NCBI GenBank assembly: GCA_027494055.1
Contig: JAOSJO010000026.1
Location: forward strand, 129,094-193,093
Length of the DNA stretch: 64,000 nucleotides
Source of the DNA: Anaerolineae bacterium
GTDB taxonomy: Bacteria; Chloroflexota; Anaerolineae; Aggregatilineales; JAFGMM01
Direction: 5' to 3'
Below are positions 28,530 to 38,693 of this stretch, in pieces. Position 1 is the stretch's first letter. Each line of letters opens with the position of its first letter. The position numbers and the translations under genes were made by a program. The notes beneath the pieces are model-generated. The model searched no databases and was not told the DNA's origin. It saw only the letters and a program-made list of their open reading frames with translations.

Positions 28530-29852
28530 ATGTTTGAGAGCCTGAGCGATAAGCTGCAGAGCGTGTTTGCGCAATTGGGACGGCGCGGCAAGCTCACCGA
28601 GGCCGACGTCAAGGCGGCGTTGCGCGAGGTGCGGCTGGCGCTGCTTGAGGCCGACGTGAGCTACGATGTCACGAAGGACTTCATCAGGCGCGTGCGCGAG
28701 CGCGCCGTCGGCGCGGAGGTCGCCAAGAGCCTGAACCCGGCGCAGACCGTCATCAAGATCGTCAACGAGGAGTTGATCGAAACGCTTGGCGAGCCGGGCC
28801 GCCTCAACCTGAGCGGGCCGACGCCGCGCGTCATCATGCTTGTGGGCCTGCAAGGCTCCGGCAAGACGACCACGGCGGCAAAGCTCGCGCGCCAGCTCCG
28901 CGCCGACGGCAGCCGCCCGTGGCTGATTGCCGCGGACACCTACCGGCCGGCGGCAGTGGACCAGTTGGAGACCCTGGCGCGCCAGCTCAACATCCCGTTT
29001 CACGCCGAGGGGACGAAGCCGAACCCGGTCGATATTGCCAAACGAGGCGTGCAGGCTGCGCGCGACGTCGGCGCGACGGTCGCCATCATCGACACGGCGG
29101 GCCGGCTCCAGATCGACGACCGGATGATGAAGGAACTGGTCGCCATCCGCAAGGTGACCGACCCGGCTGAGGTCCTGCTCGTGGCCGACGCCATGACCGG
29201 CCAGGAAGCGGTCAACATTGCGGCGGGGTTCAACGCGCACGTCCCGCTCACCGGCCTGATTCTCACCAAGGTGGATGGCGACGCGCGCGGCGGCGCGGCC
29301 ATCAGTATGCGCGCCGTGACGGGCGTGCCGATCAAGTTCCTGGGAACGGGCGAGAAACTCGACGGCCTGGAGGTGTTTCACCCCGACCGGATGGCCTCGC
29401 GCATCCTGGGCATGGGCGACCTGCTGAGCCTCATCGAGCGCGCCGAGCAGGCGTTCGACGAAGAGCAGGCGCGCAAGATGCAGGAGAAGCTGTTCGCCAA
29501 CACGTTCACCCTGGAGGACTTCCTGGAGCAGCTTCAGCAGGTGAAGCGGATGGGGCCGTTCTCGCAGTTGCTTGAGATGATTCCGGGGGTCGGGCGGCTC
29601 ACCAAGGAGATGAGTCCCGACGTCACCGACAAGCAGTTCAAGCAGATCGAGGCCATCATCTACTCGATGACGCCGGGCGAGCGGCGCAACCCGAAGCTGG
29701 TCAACGGCAGCCGCAAACGCCGCATTGCGCGCGGCAGCGGCACGACGGTACAGGATATAAACGCCCTGCTTCAGCAGTTTCGGCAGATGCAGCGCTTGAT
29801 GCAAAACATAAAAAAGGGTAAGATGCCAAGTATACCGGGGCTGTTCCGGTAA
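28530..29852 (+). CDS. ffh: Signal recognition particle protein Ffh (SRP54)
   Basis: 440 residues, the normal length. The N domain is MFESLSDKLQSVFAQL...LREVRLALLEADVSYDV. The GTPase domain has GLQGSGKTTTAAKLAR (G1, residues about 106-121), IAADTYRPAAVDQLETLA, DTAGRLQIDDRMM (G3) and TKVDGDARGGAAIS (G4/insert). The M domain follows with Met-rich helices (GPFSQLLEMIPGVGRL, RQMQRLMQNIKKGKM). It binds the 4.5S RNA and signal peptides of nascent membrane proteins and docks on FtsY. It heads the rpsP-khpA-rimM group. Confidence 0.97.
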   Translation: MFESLSDKLQSVFAQLGRRGKLTEADVKAALREVRLALLEADVSYDVTKDFIRRVRERAVGAEVAKSLNPAQTVIKIVNEELIETLGEPGRLNLSGPTPRVIMLVGLQGSGKTTTAAKLARQLRADGSRPWLIAADTYRPAAVDQLETLARQLNIPFHAEGTKPNPVDIAKRGVQAARDVGATVAIIDTAGRLQIDDRMMKELVAIRKVTDPAEVLLVADAMTGQEAVNIAAGFNAHVPLTGLILTKVDGDARGGAAISMRAVTGVPIKFLGTGEKLDGLEVFHPDRMASRILGMGDLLSLIERAEQAFDEEQARKMQEKLFANTFTLEDFLEQLQQVKRMGPFSQLLEMIPGVGRLTKEMSPDVTDKQFKQIEAIIYSMTPGERRNPKLVNGSRKRRIARGSGTTVQDINALLQQFRQMQRLMQNIKKGKMPSIPGLFR

Positions 29853-29948
29853 CTGGACGCCACGCGCCGCCCCTCTTGCGGTTTGGCGGCGGTGGGTGTT
29901 GTCGTTTCGATGACCTGATCGGCTTGAAAGGAGCAAGGTTCCCAGCAC

Positions 29949-30356
29949 ATGGTTCGCATTCGTCTGCGCCGGACAGGCGCCAAGAATCAACCCAGCTATC
30001 GCATCGTCGTGGCTGACTCGCGCAGCCCACGCGATGGACGTTACATCGAAGTCATCGGGTTCTACAACCCGCTCACTGACCCGGCGACCATGCATGTCAA
30101 AGAGGATCGCGCGCTGTACTGGCTCGGCAATGGCGCGCAGCCCTCTGAATCGGTGAAGCACATTTTCGAGAAGCTCGGCACCTGGGCGCGCTTCGAGCGC
30201 GTCCGCCAGGGCGAACCTGTCGAGGCTGTGCTCAGCGAGGTGGAAGGCGCTGCGCCCGCGCACGAGCCGGGTGAAACCGAGATGAAGGATACGCCGGCTC
30301 CTGAACCGGAGGAAGCGCCGGAGTCGGTTGCGGCATCGGCGGAAACAGACGCTTAG
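29949..30356 (+). CDS. rpsP: 30S ribosomal protein S16 with C-terminal extension
   Basis: 135 residues. The first 85 are S16: MVRIRLRRTGAKNQPSYRIVVADSR, PRDGRYIEVIGFYNP, DRALYWLGNGAQPSESVK. The last 50 are an acidic, Pro/Ala/Glu-rich tail that most S16 proteins lack, similar in style to the acidic stretches of nusG here. Ribosome site AAAGGAG lies 12 bases upstream. The order ffh-rpsP-khpA-rimM is the usual one. Confidence 0.95.
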   Translation: MVRIRLRRTGAKNQPSYRIVVADSRSPRDGRYIEVIGFYNPLTDPATMHVKEDRALYWLGNGAQPSESVKHIFEKLGTWARFERVRQGEPVEAVLSEVEGAAPAHEPGETEMKDTPAPEPEEAPESVAASAETDA

Positions 30357-30491
30357 TTTCACGTCGCGACGTCAGAGTGTGACACCTCATTGATGAGCGA
30401 CTCGTGTGGCGTCTGGGAGGGGCCTCGACCCAGACGCCGGCATGGCTATCGACCACACCATTTGCATCGCCCAGGTTAAGGAGGAGTCGCG

Positions 30492-30719
30492 ATGAAGGAA
30501 CTGGTTGAGTATATTGCCAAGTCCCTCGTGGATGACCCATCTCAGGTGCGCGTGAATGAGATTCAGGGCGCGACCTCTGTTATCCTCGAACTCCATGTCG
30601 CTCCGGAGGACATGGGTCGGGTGATTGGCAAACAAGGGCGCGTGGCGAACGCCATGCGAACGCTGTTGCGCGTGATCGCGGCGAAGCAAGGAAAGCGTGT
30701 GACGCTTGAAATTGTGTAG
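30492..30719 (+). CDS. khpA: KH-domain RNA-binding protein KhpA
   Basis: 75 residues, a single KH domain. VILELHVAPEDMGRVIGKQGRVANAMRTLL contains the GxxG loop (VIGKQGR) that holds RNA, and the length is typical for the rpsP-linked KhpA/YlqC family. AGGAGT stands just before the ATG. It pairs with KhpB in other bacteria in RNA regulation of cell size. Confidence 0.93.
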   Translation: MKELVEYIAKSLVDDPSQVRVNEIQGATSVILELHVAPEDMGRVIGKQGRVANAMRTLLRVIAAKQGKRVTLEIV

Positions 30720-30736
30720 CGGCGTGCGTCCGGGCA

Positions 30737-31321
30737 ATGTCCACCCGTAAGCGTGCATCAGAGCGACATTCAGAGGGTTCAGAGGTGCGGCACGGTGCTT
30801 CTGAACCCCGTTTCTTGGTGTTGGGTCGGGTGCTCCGCCCGCACGGCGTGCAGGGAGAGCTGTTCCTGAAGGTCCTCACCGATTACCCGGAGCGCATCGG
30901 CGTGCTGAGCGAGGTGTACTTCGCCACCGACGCCGACGGCACAGACGCGACGGTCATCCCGGTGAGCAGCGCGCGCCGCCACCGCAACGGGCTGATCTTG
31001 CGCTGCGAGGCGGTGCGTGACCGCGACGAGGCGGATGCGCTGCGCGACCGCTGGGTGCTCGTGCCGCTGGAGGATGCCGTCCCGCTGGAGGAAGGCGAAT
31101 ACTACCTCTTCCAGTTGATCGGCCTTGAGGTTGTCACCGTCGATGGCGAGCGGCTGGGCGCGCTGGAGGAAGTGATCGAAACGGGCGCAAACGACGTCTA
31201 CGTCGTGCGCGGCGGGCCGCGCGGCGAGGTCCTCATCCCGGCAGCGCCGCACATGGTCATCGACATCGACTTCGAGGCGCGCCGCGTGACGGTTGACCCG
31301 CCCGACGGCCTGCTCCCCTGA
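30737..31321 (+). CDS. rimM: 16S rRNA processing protein RimM
   Basis: 194 residues. The RimM N-terminal barrel starts at FLVLGRVLRPHGVQGELFLKVLTDYPER, and the PRC-barrel part has EGEYYLFQLIGLEVVTVDGERLGALEEVIETGANDVYVV and EVLIPAAPHMVIDIDFEARRVTVDPPDGL. RimM binds S19 and the 16S rRNA head during 30S assembly. The first ~20 residues are an unusual polar lead; an internal start is possible. The usual next gene trmD is absent, replaced by a tRNA gene and tuf. Confidence 0.93.
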   Translation: MSTRKRASERHSEGSEVRHGASEPRFLVLGRVLRPHGVQGELFLKVLTDYPERIGVLSEVYFATDADGTDATVIPVSSARRHRNGLILRCEAVRDRDEADALRDRWVLVPLEDAVPLEEGEYYLFQLIGLEVVTVDGERLGALEEVIETGANDVYVVRGGPRGEVLIPAAPHMVIDIDFEARRVTVDPPDGLLP

Positions 31322-31334
31322 CTCCCCAACCGGG

Positions 31335-31362
31335 CGCGGCGGTCCGGTCCCCGCGATTTTTT
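31335..31362 (+). terminator. Rho-independent terminator after rimM
   Basis: CGCGG (31335-31339) and CCGCG (31351-31355) form a short GC stem followed by a T-run (31357-31362), directly before the next promoter. Confidence 0.5.
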
Positions 31363-31363
31363 A

Positions 31364-31391
31364 TTGACAACGGCGCAGAAGTTGTTAAAAT
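31364..31391 (+). promoter_or_regulatory. Strong sigma-70-type promoter of tRNA-Thr and tuf
   Basis: Perfect TTGACA (31364-31369), a 16-base spacer, TAAAAT (31386-31391). Transcription would begin about 38 bases before the tRNA, and no terminator precedes tuf except a T-run after the tRNA. Confidence 0.7.
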
Positions 31392-31435
31392 GCGTGCGCT
31401 GGCGGGCCAAGTTTGGCCTAGCCCTGTATAGGGAC

Positions 31436-31507
31436 GCCCACATAGCTCAGGCGGTAGAGCGCATTCTTGGTAAGAATGAGGTCATGGGTTCAAATCCCAT
31501 TGTGGGC
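31436..31507 (+). tRNA. tRNA-Thr (anticodon GGT)
   Basis: A complete cloverleaf: acceptor GCCCACA with TGTGGGC, D-stem GCTC/GAGC, anticodon stem CATTC/GAATG with loop TTGGTAA (anticodon GGT), T-stem ATGGG/CCCAT with TTCAAAT. The 3' CCA is not encoded. Seven T follow at once (31508-31514), which may end some transcripts before tuf. Confidence 0.95.
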
Positions 31508-31568
31508 TTTTTTTGATGTCCCTTTTCTGACTCGATATTGACGAACCTGAAGGAGGCGTGCTCCGGAG

Positions 31569-32771
<1,203 letters not shown>

Positions 32772-32835
32772 GGCGCGTAGTTTAGGAAAGGCGGCGCGCC
32801 GGTGACAAGCCGGCGCGCCCTGAACAGGAACAGAG

Positions 32836-33000
32836 ATGGCTAAAAAAGATATCCGCCCCGTCATCCATCTAGAGTGTACCGAGTGCCGTCGGCGGAACTA
32901 CACAACTGAAAAGAACCGGCGCAACGATCCGAACCGGATTGAGCTACAAAAATACTGCAAGTGGTGCCGCAAACATACCCTGCATCGGGAAACGAAATAG
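32836..33000 (+). CDS. rpmG: 50S ribosomal protein L33
   Basis: 54 residues beginning MAKKDIRPVIHLECTECRRR. The two Cys pairs CTEC and CKWC make this the zinc-binding (C+) form. The sequence ends KYCKWCRKHTLHRETK. Length and position before tRNA-Trp and secE are typical. Confidence 0.95.
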   Translation: MAKKDIRPVIHLECTECRRRNYTTEKNRRNDPNRIELQKYCKWCRKHTLHRETK

Positions 33001-33002
33001 GG

Positions 33003-33008
33003 TATAAT
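33003..33008 (+). promoter_or_regulatory. -10 element of the tRNA-Trp promoter
   Basis: TATAAT, three bases after the rpmG stop and 36 bases before the tRNA. A weak CTGCAT at 32980-32985 would be the -35 box at 17 bases, inside rpmG. Confidence 0.5.
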
Positions 33009-33044
33009 CAAAACGGCGTCAAGGGGGGCTTTGTGCTCCGACGC

Positions 33045-33118
<74 letters not shown>

Positions 33119-33132
33119 CCTAAGCGGTTAGG

Positions 33133-33160
33133 CAAGACACCGCCCCAGGGCGGTGTCTTG
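33133..33160 (+). terminator. Strong hairpin between tRNA-Trp and secE
   Basis: CAAGACACCGCC (33133-33144) pairs over 12 bp with GGCGGTGTCTTG (33149-33160), loop CCAG. No T-run follows, so it may protect the tRNA 3' end during processing or slow transcription into secE rather than end it. Confidence 0.55.
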
Positions 33161-33233
33161 AGTGTACGGCAACGGAGATTACGGTGGCATTCCAGAACGA
33201 AAAGAACAGGACCAGACCGACGATAGGCTTGAC

Positions 33234-33635
33234 ATGGCCGAGGAACCCGCCGACGGCAACGGTCAACCTGAAAGGGAGAAGCGGCGAGGCCGTGCGGCGC
33301 GCCGCCGTCGCCGTGAGGACGTGGTCCAGGTGACGCTGGCCGAGCCGGAAGAGGCGGAGGTCGAGGAAATCCCGCGCCGGAAGGACACGCCGACGCCGGG
33401 CCGCCGCCAGAAGGATCAGGCGGGCAATTTCATCACGCGCGCCTTCCGCCCGCTGACAACCTACCTCCAGGAGACAATCGTGGAGCTGCGCAAGGTCACC
33501 TGGCCCACGCGCCAGGAGGCGACCCGCCTTTCAGGGATTGTGCTGGGCGTGACGCTGGTGTCGGCGATGGTTTTGGGACTTTACAATTACGTGCTCAGTA
33601 TCGGTCTGGATGTATTGCTCCGCCTGATTCCGTGA
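33234..33635 (+). CDS. secE: Preprotein translocase subunit SecE with long charged N-terminus
   Basis: From the ATG at 33234 it has 133 residues. The SecE core is the C-terminal 60: ETIVELRKVTWPTRQEATRLS, the conserved amphipathic helix, followed by one membrane helix GIVLGVTLVSAMVLGLYNYVL. The preceding 70 residues are Arg/Glu-rich and of low complexity, longer than in most small SecE proteins. No good ribosome site fixes the start; a GTG at 33162 is an alternative. It clamps SecY in the membrane. Confidence 0.88.
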   Translation: MAEEPADGNGQPEREKRRGRAARRRRREDVVQVTLAEPEEAEVEEIPRRKDTPTPGRRQKDQAGNFITRAFRPLTTYLQETIVELRKVTWPTRQEATRLSGIVLGVTLVSAMVLGLYNYVLSIGLDVLLRLIP

Positions 33636-33671
33636 AATTACAGGATTGCGTAGACAGCACGAGGGCGAACC

Positions 33672-34390
33672 ATGTCTGAGTATGAACTGCCCAACTCTGC
33701 AACAGATGATGAGGAAGCCGAGGACGAGGTGGTAGACTTCGATCCCGAGCCGGTTTACATGGAGGCGATGGAAGCGGAGGAGGCAGAAACGGTTGACGCG
33801 GCTGACGCCGAGGCGGACGCCGCCGAGGGCGCTGACGCCGAAGAAGCCGCAGAGGCCGAACCGGACGACGGTCGGTCGTGGTACGTGGTGCACTGCTATT
33901 CGGGGTACGAGAATAAAGTGCGCCACGCCATCGAGCAGCGCATCGAGACGATGGGCATGCAGGACCGGATTTTCGATGTCGTCGTGCCCACCGAAGAGGA
34001 GATCGAGGTGCGCGAGGGCAAACGGCGCACCGTCGAGCGGCGCGTCTTCCTGGCTACATCCTGGTCCAGATGATTATGGACGAGGACTCCTGGTATGTCG
34101 TGCGCAACACGCCCGGCGTGACCGGCTTTGTGGGCATGGGCAACCAGCCCACGCCGCTGCGCCCCGAAGAAGTGAACCAGATCATGAAGCGCATGGAGGC
34201 CGAAGCGCCCAAGGTCAAGGTGACGTTCAAGCCCGGGCAGAAAGTCCGCATCATCGACGGGCCGTTCAACGACTTCATGGGCACGGTCAGCGACATCGAC
34301 ATGGAAAAGGCGAAAGTGCGCGTGATGGTCTCGTTCTTTGGGCGCGATACGCCCGTTGAGTTGGATTTCCTGCAAGTCGAGAGAACCTGA
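33672..34390 (+). CDS. nusG: Transcription termination/antitermination factor NusG (one frameshift)
   Basis: The start gives an acidic lead of about 70 residues, then the NGN domain SWYVVHCYSGYENKVRHAIEQRIETMGMQDRIFDVVVPTEE. One C is missing near 34051 (TTCCTGG should read as TTCCCTGG, giving FPGYILVQM). The frame continues with DDSWYVVRNTPGVTGFVG-type sequence and the KOW domain VKVTFKPGQKVRIIDGPFNDFMG. It binds RNA polymerase and Rho or ribosomal protein S10. As nusG is essential in most bacteria, the break is probably a sequence error. The long acidic N-terminus is unusual. Confidence 0.92.
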
Positions 34391-34480
34391 TACCCGTTGC
34401 CATGTGGGAGGGCAAACAGCGTGCCCGGCCTCGCGAGCGCCGCTCGTACCACGTGGCCTGCATTTAGGAGGAATAACTAA

Positions 34481-34908
34481 ATGGCAAAGAAAGTCAAAGC
34501 AGTCATCACGGTGCAGATCCAACGCGGGCAAGGCCACGCCGGCCCCGCCCGTCGGCCCCCGCGCTGGCGCAGCACGGCATCAATTTGATGCAGTTCTGCA
34601 AGGAGTACAACGCCCGCACCAGCAACCGGATGGGCGACATCATCCCCGCCGAGGTCACGATCTTCACCGACTCGTCGTTTCGCTTCCGCCTCAAGACGCC
34701 CCCGACCGCGAGCCTGATCCGCAAGGCGGCCGGCGTGGAAAAAGGCTCCGCTGAGCCGAACCGCGCCAAGGTGGGGCGCATCACGCGCCAGCAGTTGCGC
34801 GAGATTGCCGAGATCAAGATGCCCGACCTGAACGCGAACGACATGGAGGCGGCCATGCGCCAGGTTGAGGGCGCGGCGCGCAGCATGGGCATTATCATTG
34901 AGGGTTGA
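34481..34908 (+). CDS. rplK: 50S ribosomal protein L11 (two frameshifts)
   Basis: Starts MAKKVKAVITVQIQ after AGGAGGAA. Two extra C (near 34521 and within the C-run near 34557) split it; corrected it reads GKATPAPPVGPALAQHGINLMQFCKEYNART, the L11 signature. The C-terminal part (DSSFRFRLKTPPTASLIRKA, GRITRQQLREIAEIKMPDLNA) is intact. L11 cannot be missing functionally in an organism with this genome, so these breaks are almost certainly errors. About 141 residues. Confidence 0.93.
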
Positions 34909-34958
34909 GCAGATCTGTGGGAGGGCCGCCGGCCCGCCATAACCACAAGGAGGAAATC

Positions 34959-35678
34959 ATGCCAAAACACGGAAAACGCTACCAGCAGGCGATTGAGAAC
35001 TTCGACAGCACGCAGGAATACGCGCCCGAAGAGGCGGTCAGGCTCGTGAAGCAGTGCGCCACCGCCAAGTTCGACGAGACGGTCGAGCTGCACCTGCGGC
35101 TCGGCATCGACCCGCGCCACTCCGACCAGCAGGTGCGCTCTTCGGTCGTGCTGCCGCACGGCCTGGGCAAACGGGTGACGATCCTGGTCTTTGCGGAGGG
35201 CGAGGCCGCGCAACTGGCGCGCGACGCCGGCGCGGACATCATCGCCGATGACGAAGTCATCAACCGGATCCAGAATGAGGGCTGGGTCGAGTTCGACGTG
35301 GGCCTCGCGACCCCGGACATGATGCGCAAGATCAGTCGCCTGGGCCGCGTCCTGGGCCGGCGCGGCCTGATGCCCAACCCCAAAGCGGGCACGCTCGTGC
35401 AGCCGGAGGACCTGCCGCGCGCCATCCAGGAGGCGCGGGCCGGCCGCGTCGAGTTCCGCAACGACCGCACGGCGAACATCCACGTGCCCATCGGCAAGGC
35501 GAGCTTCGACGAGCAGAAGCTTGTCGAGAACCTCGCCGCCGTCATGGACGCCATCCGCCGCAACCGACCCGCCGCCGCCAAGGGCGCATTCGTGCGCCGC
35601 GCGGTGCTCACGTCCACGATGGGGCCGGGCGTGAAGATGGAACCCAACGCGGCGCTGGCGATGCAGGCAGCGGCTTAA
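34959..35678 (+). CDS. rplA: 50S ribosomal protein L1
   Basis: 239 residues from the ATG at 34959 behind AAGGAGGAA. KHGKRYQQAIENFDSTQEYAPEEAVRLVKQ, RSSVVLPHGLGKRVTILVF, MRKISRLGRVLGRRGLMPNPKAGT and VEFRNDRTANIHVPIGKASF are L1 landmarks. It is the last gene of the group: rplJ and rplL, which usually follow, are not here, and a strong terminator comes next. Confidence 0.97.
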   Translation: MPKHGKRYQQAIENFDSTQEYAPEEAVRLVKQCATAKFDETVELHLRLGIDPRHSDQQVRSSVVLPHGLGKRVTILVFAEGEAAQLARDAGADIIADDEVINRIQNEGWVEFDVGLATPDMMRKISRLGRVLGRRGLMPNPKAGTLVQPEDLPRAIQEARAGRVEFRNDRTANIHVPIGKASFDEQKLVENLAAVMDAIRRNRPAAAKGAFVRRAVLTSTMGPGVKMEPNAALAMQAAA

Positions 35679-35711
35679 GCCTGAACGGATCCCAGCCAAC
35701 CTGGAAGCAAA

Positions 35712-35746
35712 AGGGGCACGGCGCGCGCCGTGCCCCTGTGTTTTTT
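35712..35746. terminator. Bidirectional rho-independent terminator
   Basis: AGGGGCACGGC (35712-35722) and GCCGTGCCCCT (35727-35737), an 11-bp stem with loop GCGC, then TTTTTT at 35741-35746. The minus strand also has a T-run after the stem. It separates rplA from the convergent P-type ATPase gene. Confidence 0.85.
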
Positions 35747-35810
35747 CTGCGTGGTGCGCTTCTGCGGAGCCGCACCCGCGCCCCACACCGACGCTCTGTG
35801 AGAGGCGGCG

Positions 35811-38693
35811 TCAGGCGGCGGCGGGCGCTTCGCTCGCTCCGCTGTCCCCGCGCCGGTCCAGCCGGCGCAGGACGAACTTGGCGATCTCCTCGGCCAGCGC
35901 GGGCAGCAGGATGAGTGGGATCATGTACTCCCACTCCAGCAGGCCCAGCGGCGCGGTGTTGAAGATGGGCCGCAAGAACGGCAGGTAGACGACGGCCATC
36001 ATCAGCACGAAGGAAACCGTCACCGCGATCAACGTCCACCGGTTGGTGAAGAAGCCAATCTGCCAGATGTTGTAGCGCTCGGAGCGGGCCGTGAAGCCGC
36101 GCAAGAGTTCGGCCAGCGCCAGCGTGGTGAACGCCACCGTCTGCGCGAGGGTGATCTGCTCGGTGGTCCAGGTGTTCCACGGCATGCCGGTCGCGCCGAG
36201 CGTCAGCACGAACGCGCCCAGCGTGGAGAGGGTCTTGACGACGGCCTGCACGCTGATGAGCGTCCATAGCTCGCGCGTCAGGATCGGCTCGTTGGACGGG
36301 CGCGGCTTGCGCTTCATGATGTCCGGTTCGGCCTCCTCCATGCCGAGCGCGAGCGCCGGCGCGCCGTCGGTGACCAGGTTCAGCCACAGCAGGTGGATCG
36401 GCAGGAGCGGCAGCGGCAGGCCGATGAGCATCGACAGGAAGATGATGGCGATCTCGCCCACGTTGCACGACACCAGGAAGAAGACGAACTTGCGGATGTT
36501 GGCGTAGATCACGCGGCCCTCTTCCACCGCGTTGACGATGCTGGCGTAGTTGTCGTCGGTGAGCACCATGTCGGCGGTCTGTTTGCTCACGTCGGTGCCG
36601 GTGATCCCCATCGCCACGCCGATGTTGGCGCGCTTGAGTGCGGGCGCGTCGTTCACGCCGTCGCCCGTCATCGCGACCACATTCTCGCGCGCTTTGAGTG
36701 CGTCCACGATCTGGACCTTGTTCGCCGGGCTGACGCGGGCGAATATGTCCACATCGTCCACCGCCCGCACGAGTTCCTCCGCGTCCATGCGGTCGAGTTC
36801 CGCGCCCGTCAGCGTGCGGCCACCCGCCTGGAGCAGCTCCAGCTCGCGCGCAATGGCGACGGCAGTCTCCGGGTAGTCGCCGGTAATCATCATGGTGCGA
36901 ATGCCCGCCGACTTGGCCCTGGCGATGGCGTCTTTCACTTCCGGGCGCGCCGGGTCGATCATGCCCACCAGCCCGATGAAAATGAGGTTGCGTTCAACCT
37001 CGTCGGCCTTGGGGCGCTTGGGGACGCTGTCCATCGGGCGGTAGGCGAGCGCCAGCATCCGCAGCGCCTTGCTCGCCAGTTCGGTGCTGATTCGCTGAAT
37101 CTGCTCGCCCTCCTGGTAGGAGAGCGGTTCGACCTTGCCGCCGGCGTAGATGCCGCTGCACAGGTTGAGCACCAACTCCGGCGCGCCTTTGGTGAACGCC
37201 ACGTACTCCGCACCGTCGAGCGGCAGGTCTGCGCCGCCTGGATTGGGCACGCGGTGGATGGTCGTCATGCGCTTGCGGTCGCTGTCGAAGGGCACCTCGG
37301 CGACGCGCTGCCACGTCTTATTGGCGTCCTCAAACCACAGGCCGGCCTTGGCCGCCACCGAGAGCAGCGCGCCCTCGGTGGGGTCGCCCACCGTCTTCCA
37401 CGCGCCGTTTTCGTTGACCAGGTGCGCGTCGTTGCACAGAGCGGCGGCTCTGGCGAGAAGTTGCAGCGTCGGGCGGCTGTCGGGGTTGACCTTGCCCTGC
37501 CCGTCCAGGCTAAAGCCGCCCTCCGGCACGTAGCCCCGGCCCGCCACCTTGATCAACTGGCCGTCAACATAGACGTGCGTGACCGTCATCTCGTTGGTGG
37601 TGAGCGTGCCGGTCTTGTCCGAGCAGATCACGTTGGCCGAACCGAGCGTTTCCACCGAGGCAAGACGGCGGATCAGCGCGTTGCGGCGGATCATGCGCTG
37701 CATCCCAAGCGCCAGCGCAATTGTCACCACGGCGGGCAGGCCCTCCGGCACGGCGGCGATTGCCAGGCTCACCGCGACCATGAAGAGTTCGATGATCTCA
37801 TCGAGGATGGTCAGTTCCTCGTTGAACGCCGAACTGAGCCACACATCGATGGGACCCTGGATCGGGTGGAGGCTCAGCAAGCGCGCGATGCCCACCGTGA
37901 ACACGATGGCGCAGATGACCAGCGTTGCCCAACCGAGCAACTTCCCCAGGTGGTCCAGCCGGCGCTGGAGCGGCGTCGCCTCCTCCTCGTAACTCTGGAT
38001 CATCTCGGCGATGCGGCCAAGCTCGGTGCGCATCCCGGTCCCAGTGACGGCGCCCCTGCCGCGCCCGTAGGTCACGATGCTGCTCATGTAGGCCATGTTG
38101 TGCCGGTCGCCTACCGATGCATCTTCTTTGACGATTGCTTCGGGGGCTTTCTCGGCAGGCACGCTCTCGCCGGTGAGCGCCGCCTCGTCGATGGTCAGGT
38201 TGAATCCTTCAATGAGGCGCACATCTGCCGGGACGTAGTTGCCCGTCTCCAGGATCACGATGTCGCCGGGGACGACCGCGCCGTTGGGGATCGCCTTTGT
38301 CGCGCCGTCGCGCACCACGTGCGCCTCAGGCGCGGACATCTTCTTGAGCGCGCGCAGCGCAGCTTCGGCGCGCCCCTCCTGGACCACGCCCAGGACGGAG
38401 TTGAGCACGACGATCAGCAAGATGGCGAAGGTATCGATCAGGCCTTCTCCGGTGTAGACGCCGACGATGCCGGAGATGATCGCTGCCACGATGAGCAGGA
38501 TCACCACAAAGTTATCGAACTGCGCCAGCAGCATCTGCCAGAAGGTGGGCGGCGGCTCCTCTTGCAGTTCGTTCGGGCCATATTCAGCGAGACGCTTTTC
38601 AGCTTCGGCTTGGGACAGGCCCTGCGTGAGATCGGTACCAAGCGCTTCGGCGACCTTCTCGGCCGGCAGGGCGTGGGGGGTGGAAACTGTCAT
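35811..38693 (-). CDS. P-type ATPase, probably calcium-transporting (P2A)
   Basis: 960 residues, complete. Actuator loop LTGES (around 173), the ion-binding PEGL at 316-319, phosphorylated Asp359 in CSDKTGTLT, KGAPE in the nucleotide domain, and TGDGVNDAPALK in the hinge. The later helices with NVGEIAIIF and LLWLNLVTDGAPALALG fit SERCA/PMR1-type pumps, where these residues coordinate Ca2+. It has ten predicted membrane helices. The start ATG has GGAG 11 bases upstream. It lies downstream of a long leader. Mn2+ as substrate cannot be excluded. Confidence 0.9.
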   Translation of the reverse strand: MTVSTPHALPAEKVAEALGTDLTQGLSQAEAEKRLAEYGPNELQEEPPPTFWQMLLAQFDNFVVILLIVAAIISGIVGVYTGEGLIDTFAILLIVVLNSVLGVVQEGRAEAALRALKKMSAPEAHVVRDGATKAIPNGAVVPGDIVILETGNYVPADVRLIEGFNLTIDEAALTGESVPAEKAPEAIVKEDASVGDRHNMAYMSSIVTYGRGRGAVTGTGMRTELGRIAEMIQSYEEEATPLQRRLDHLGKLLGWATLVICAIVFTVGIARLLSLHPIQGPIDVWLSSAFNEELTILDEIIELFMVAVSLAIAAVPEGLPAVVTIALALGMQRMIRRNALIRRLASVETLGSANVICSDKTGTLTTNEMTVTHVYVDGQLIKVAGRGYVPEGGFSLDGQGKVNPDSRPTLQLLARAAALCNDAHLVNENGAWKTVGDPTEGALLSVAAKAGLWFEDANKTWQRVAEVPFDSDRKRMTTIHRVPNPGGADLPLDGAEYVAFTKGAPELVLNLCSGIYAGGKVEPLSYQEGEQIQRISTELASKALRMLALAYRPMDSVPKRPKADEVERNLIFIGLVGMIDPARPEVKDAIARAKSAGIRTMMITGDYPETAVAIARELELLQAGGRTLTGAELDRMDAEELVRAVDDVDIFARVSPANKVQIVDALKARENVVAMTGDGVNDAPALKRANIGVAMGITGTDVSKQTADMVLTDDNYASIVNAVEEGRVIYANIRKFVFFLVSCNVGEIAIIFLSMLIGLPLPLLPIHLLWLNLVTDGAPALALGMEEAEPDIMKRKPRPSNEPILTRELWTLISVQAVVKTLSTLGAFVLTLGATGMPWNTWTTEQITLAQTVAFTTLALAELLRGFTARSERYNIWQIGFFTNRWTLIAVTVSFVLMMAVVYLPFLRPIFNTAPLGLLEWEYMIPLILLPALAEEIAKFVLRRLDRRGDSGASEAPAAA

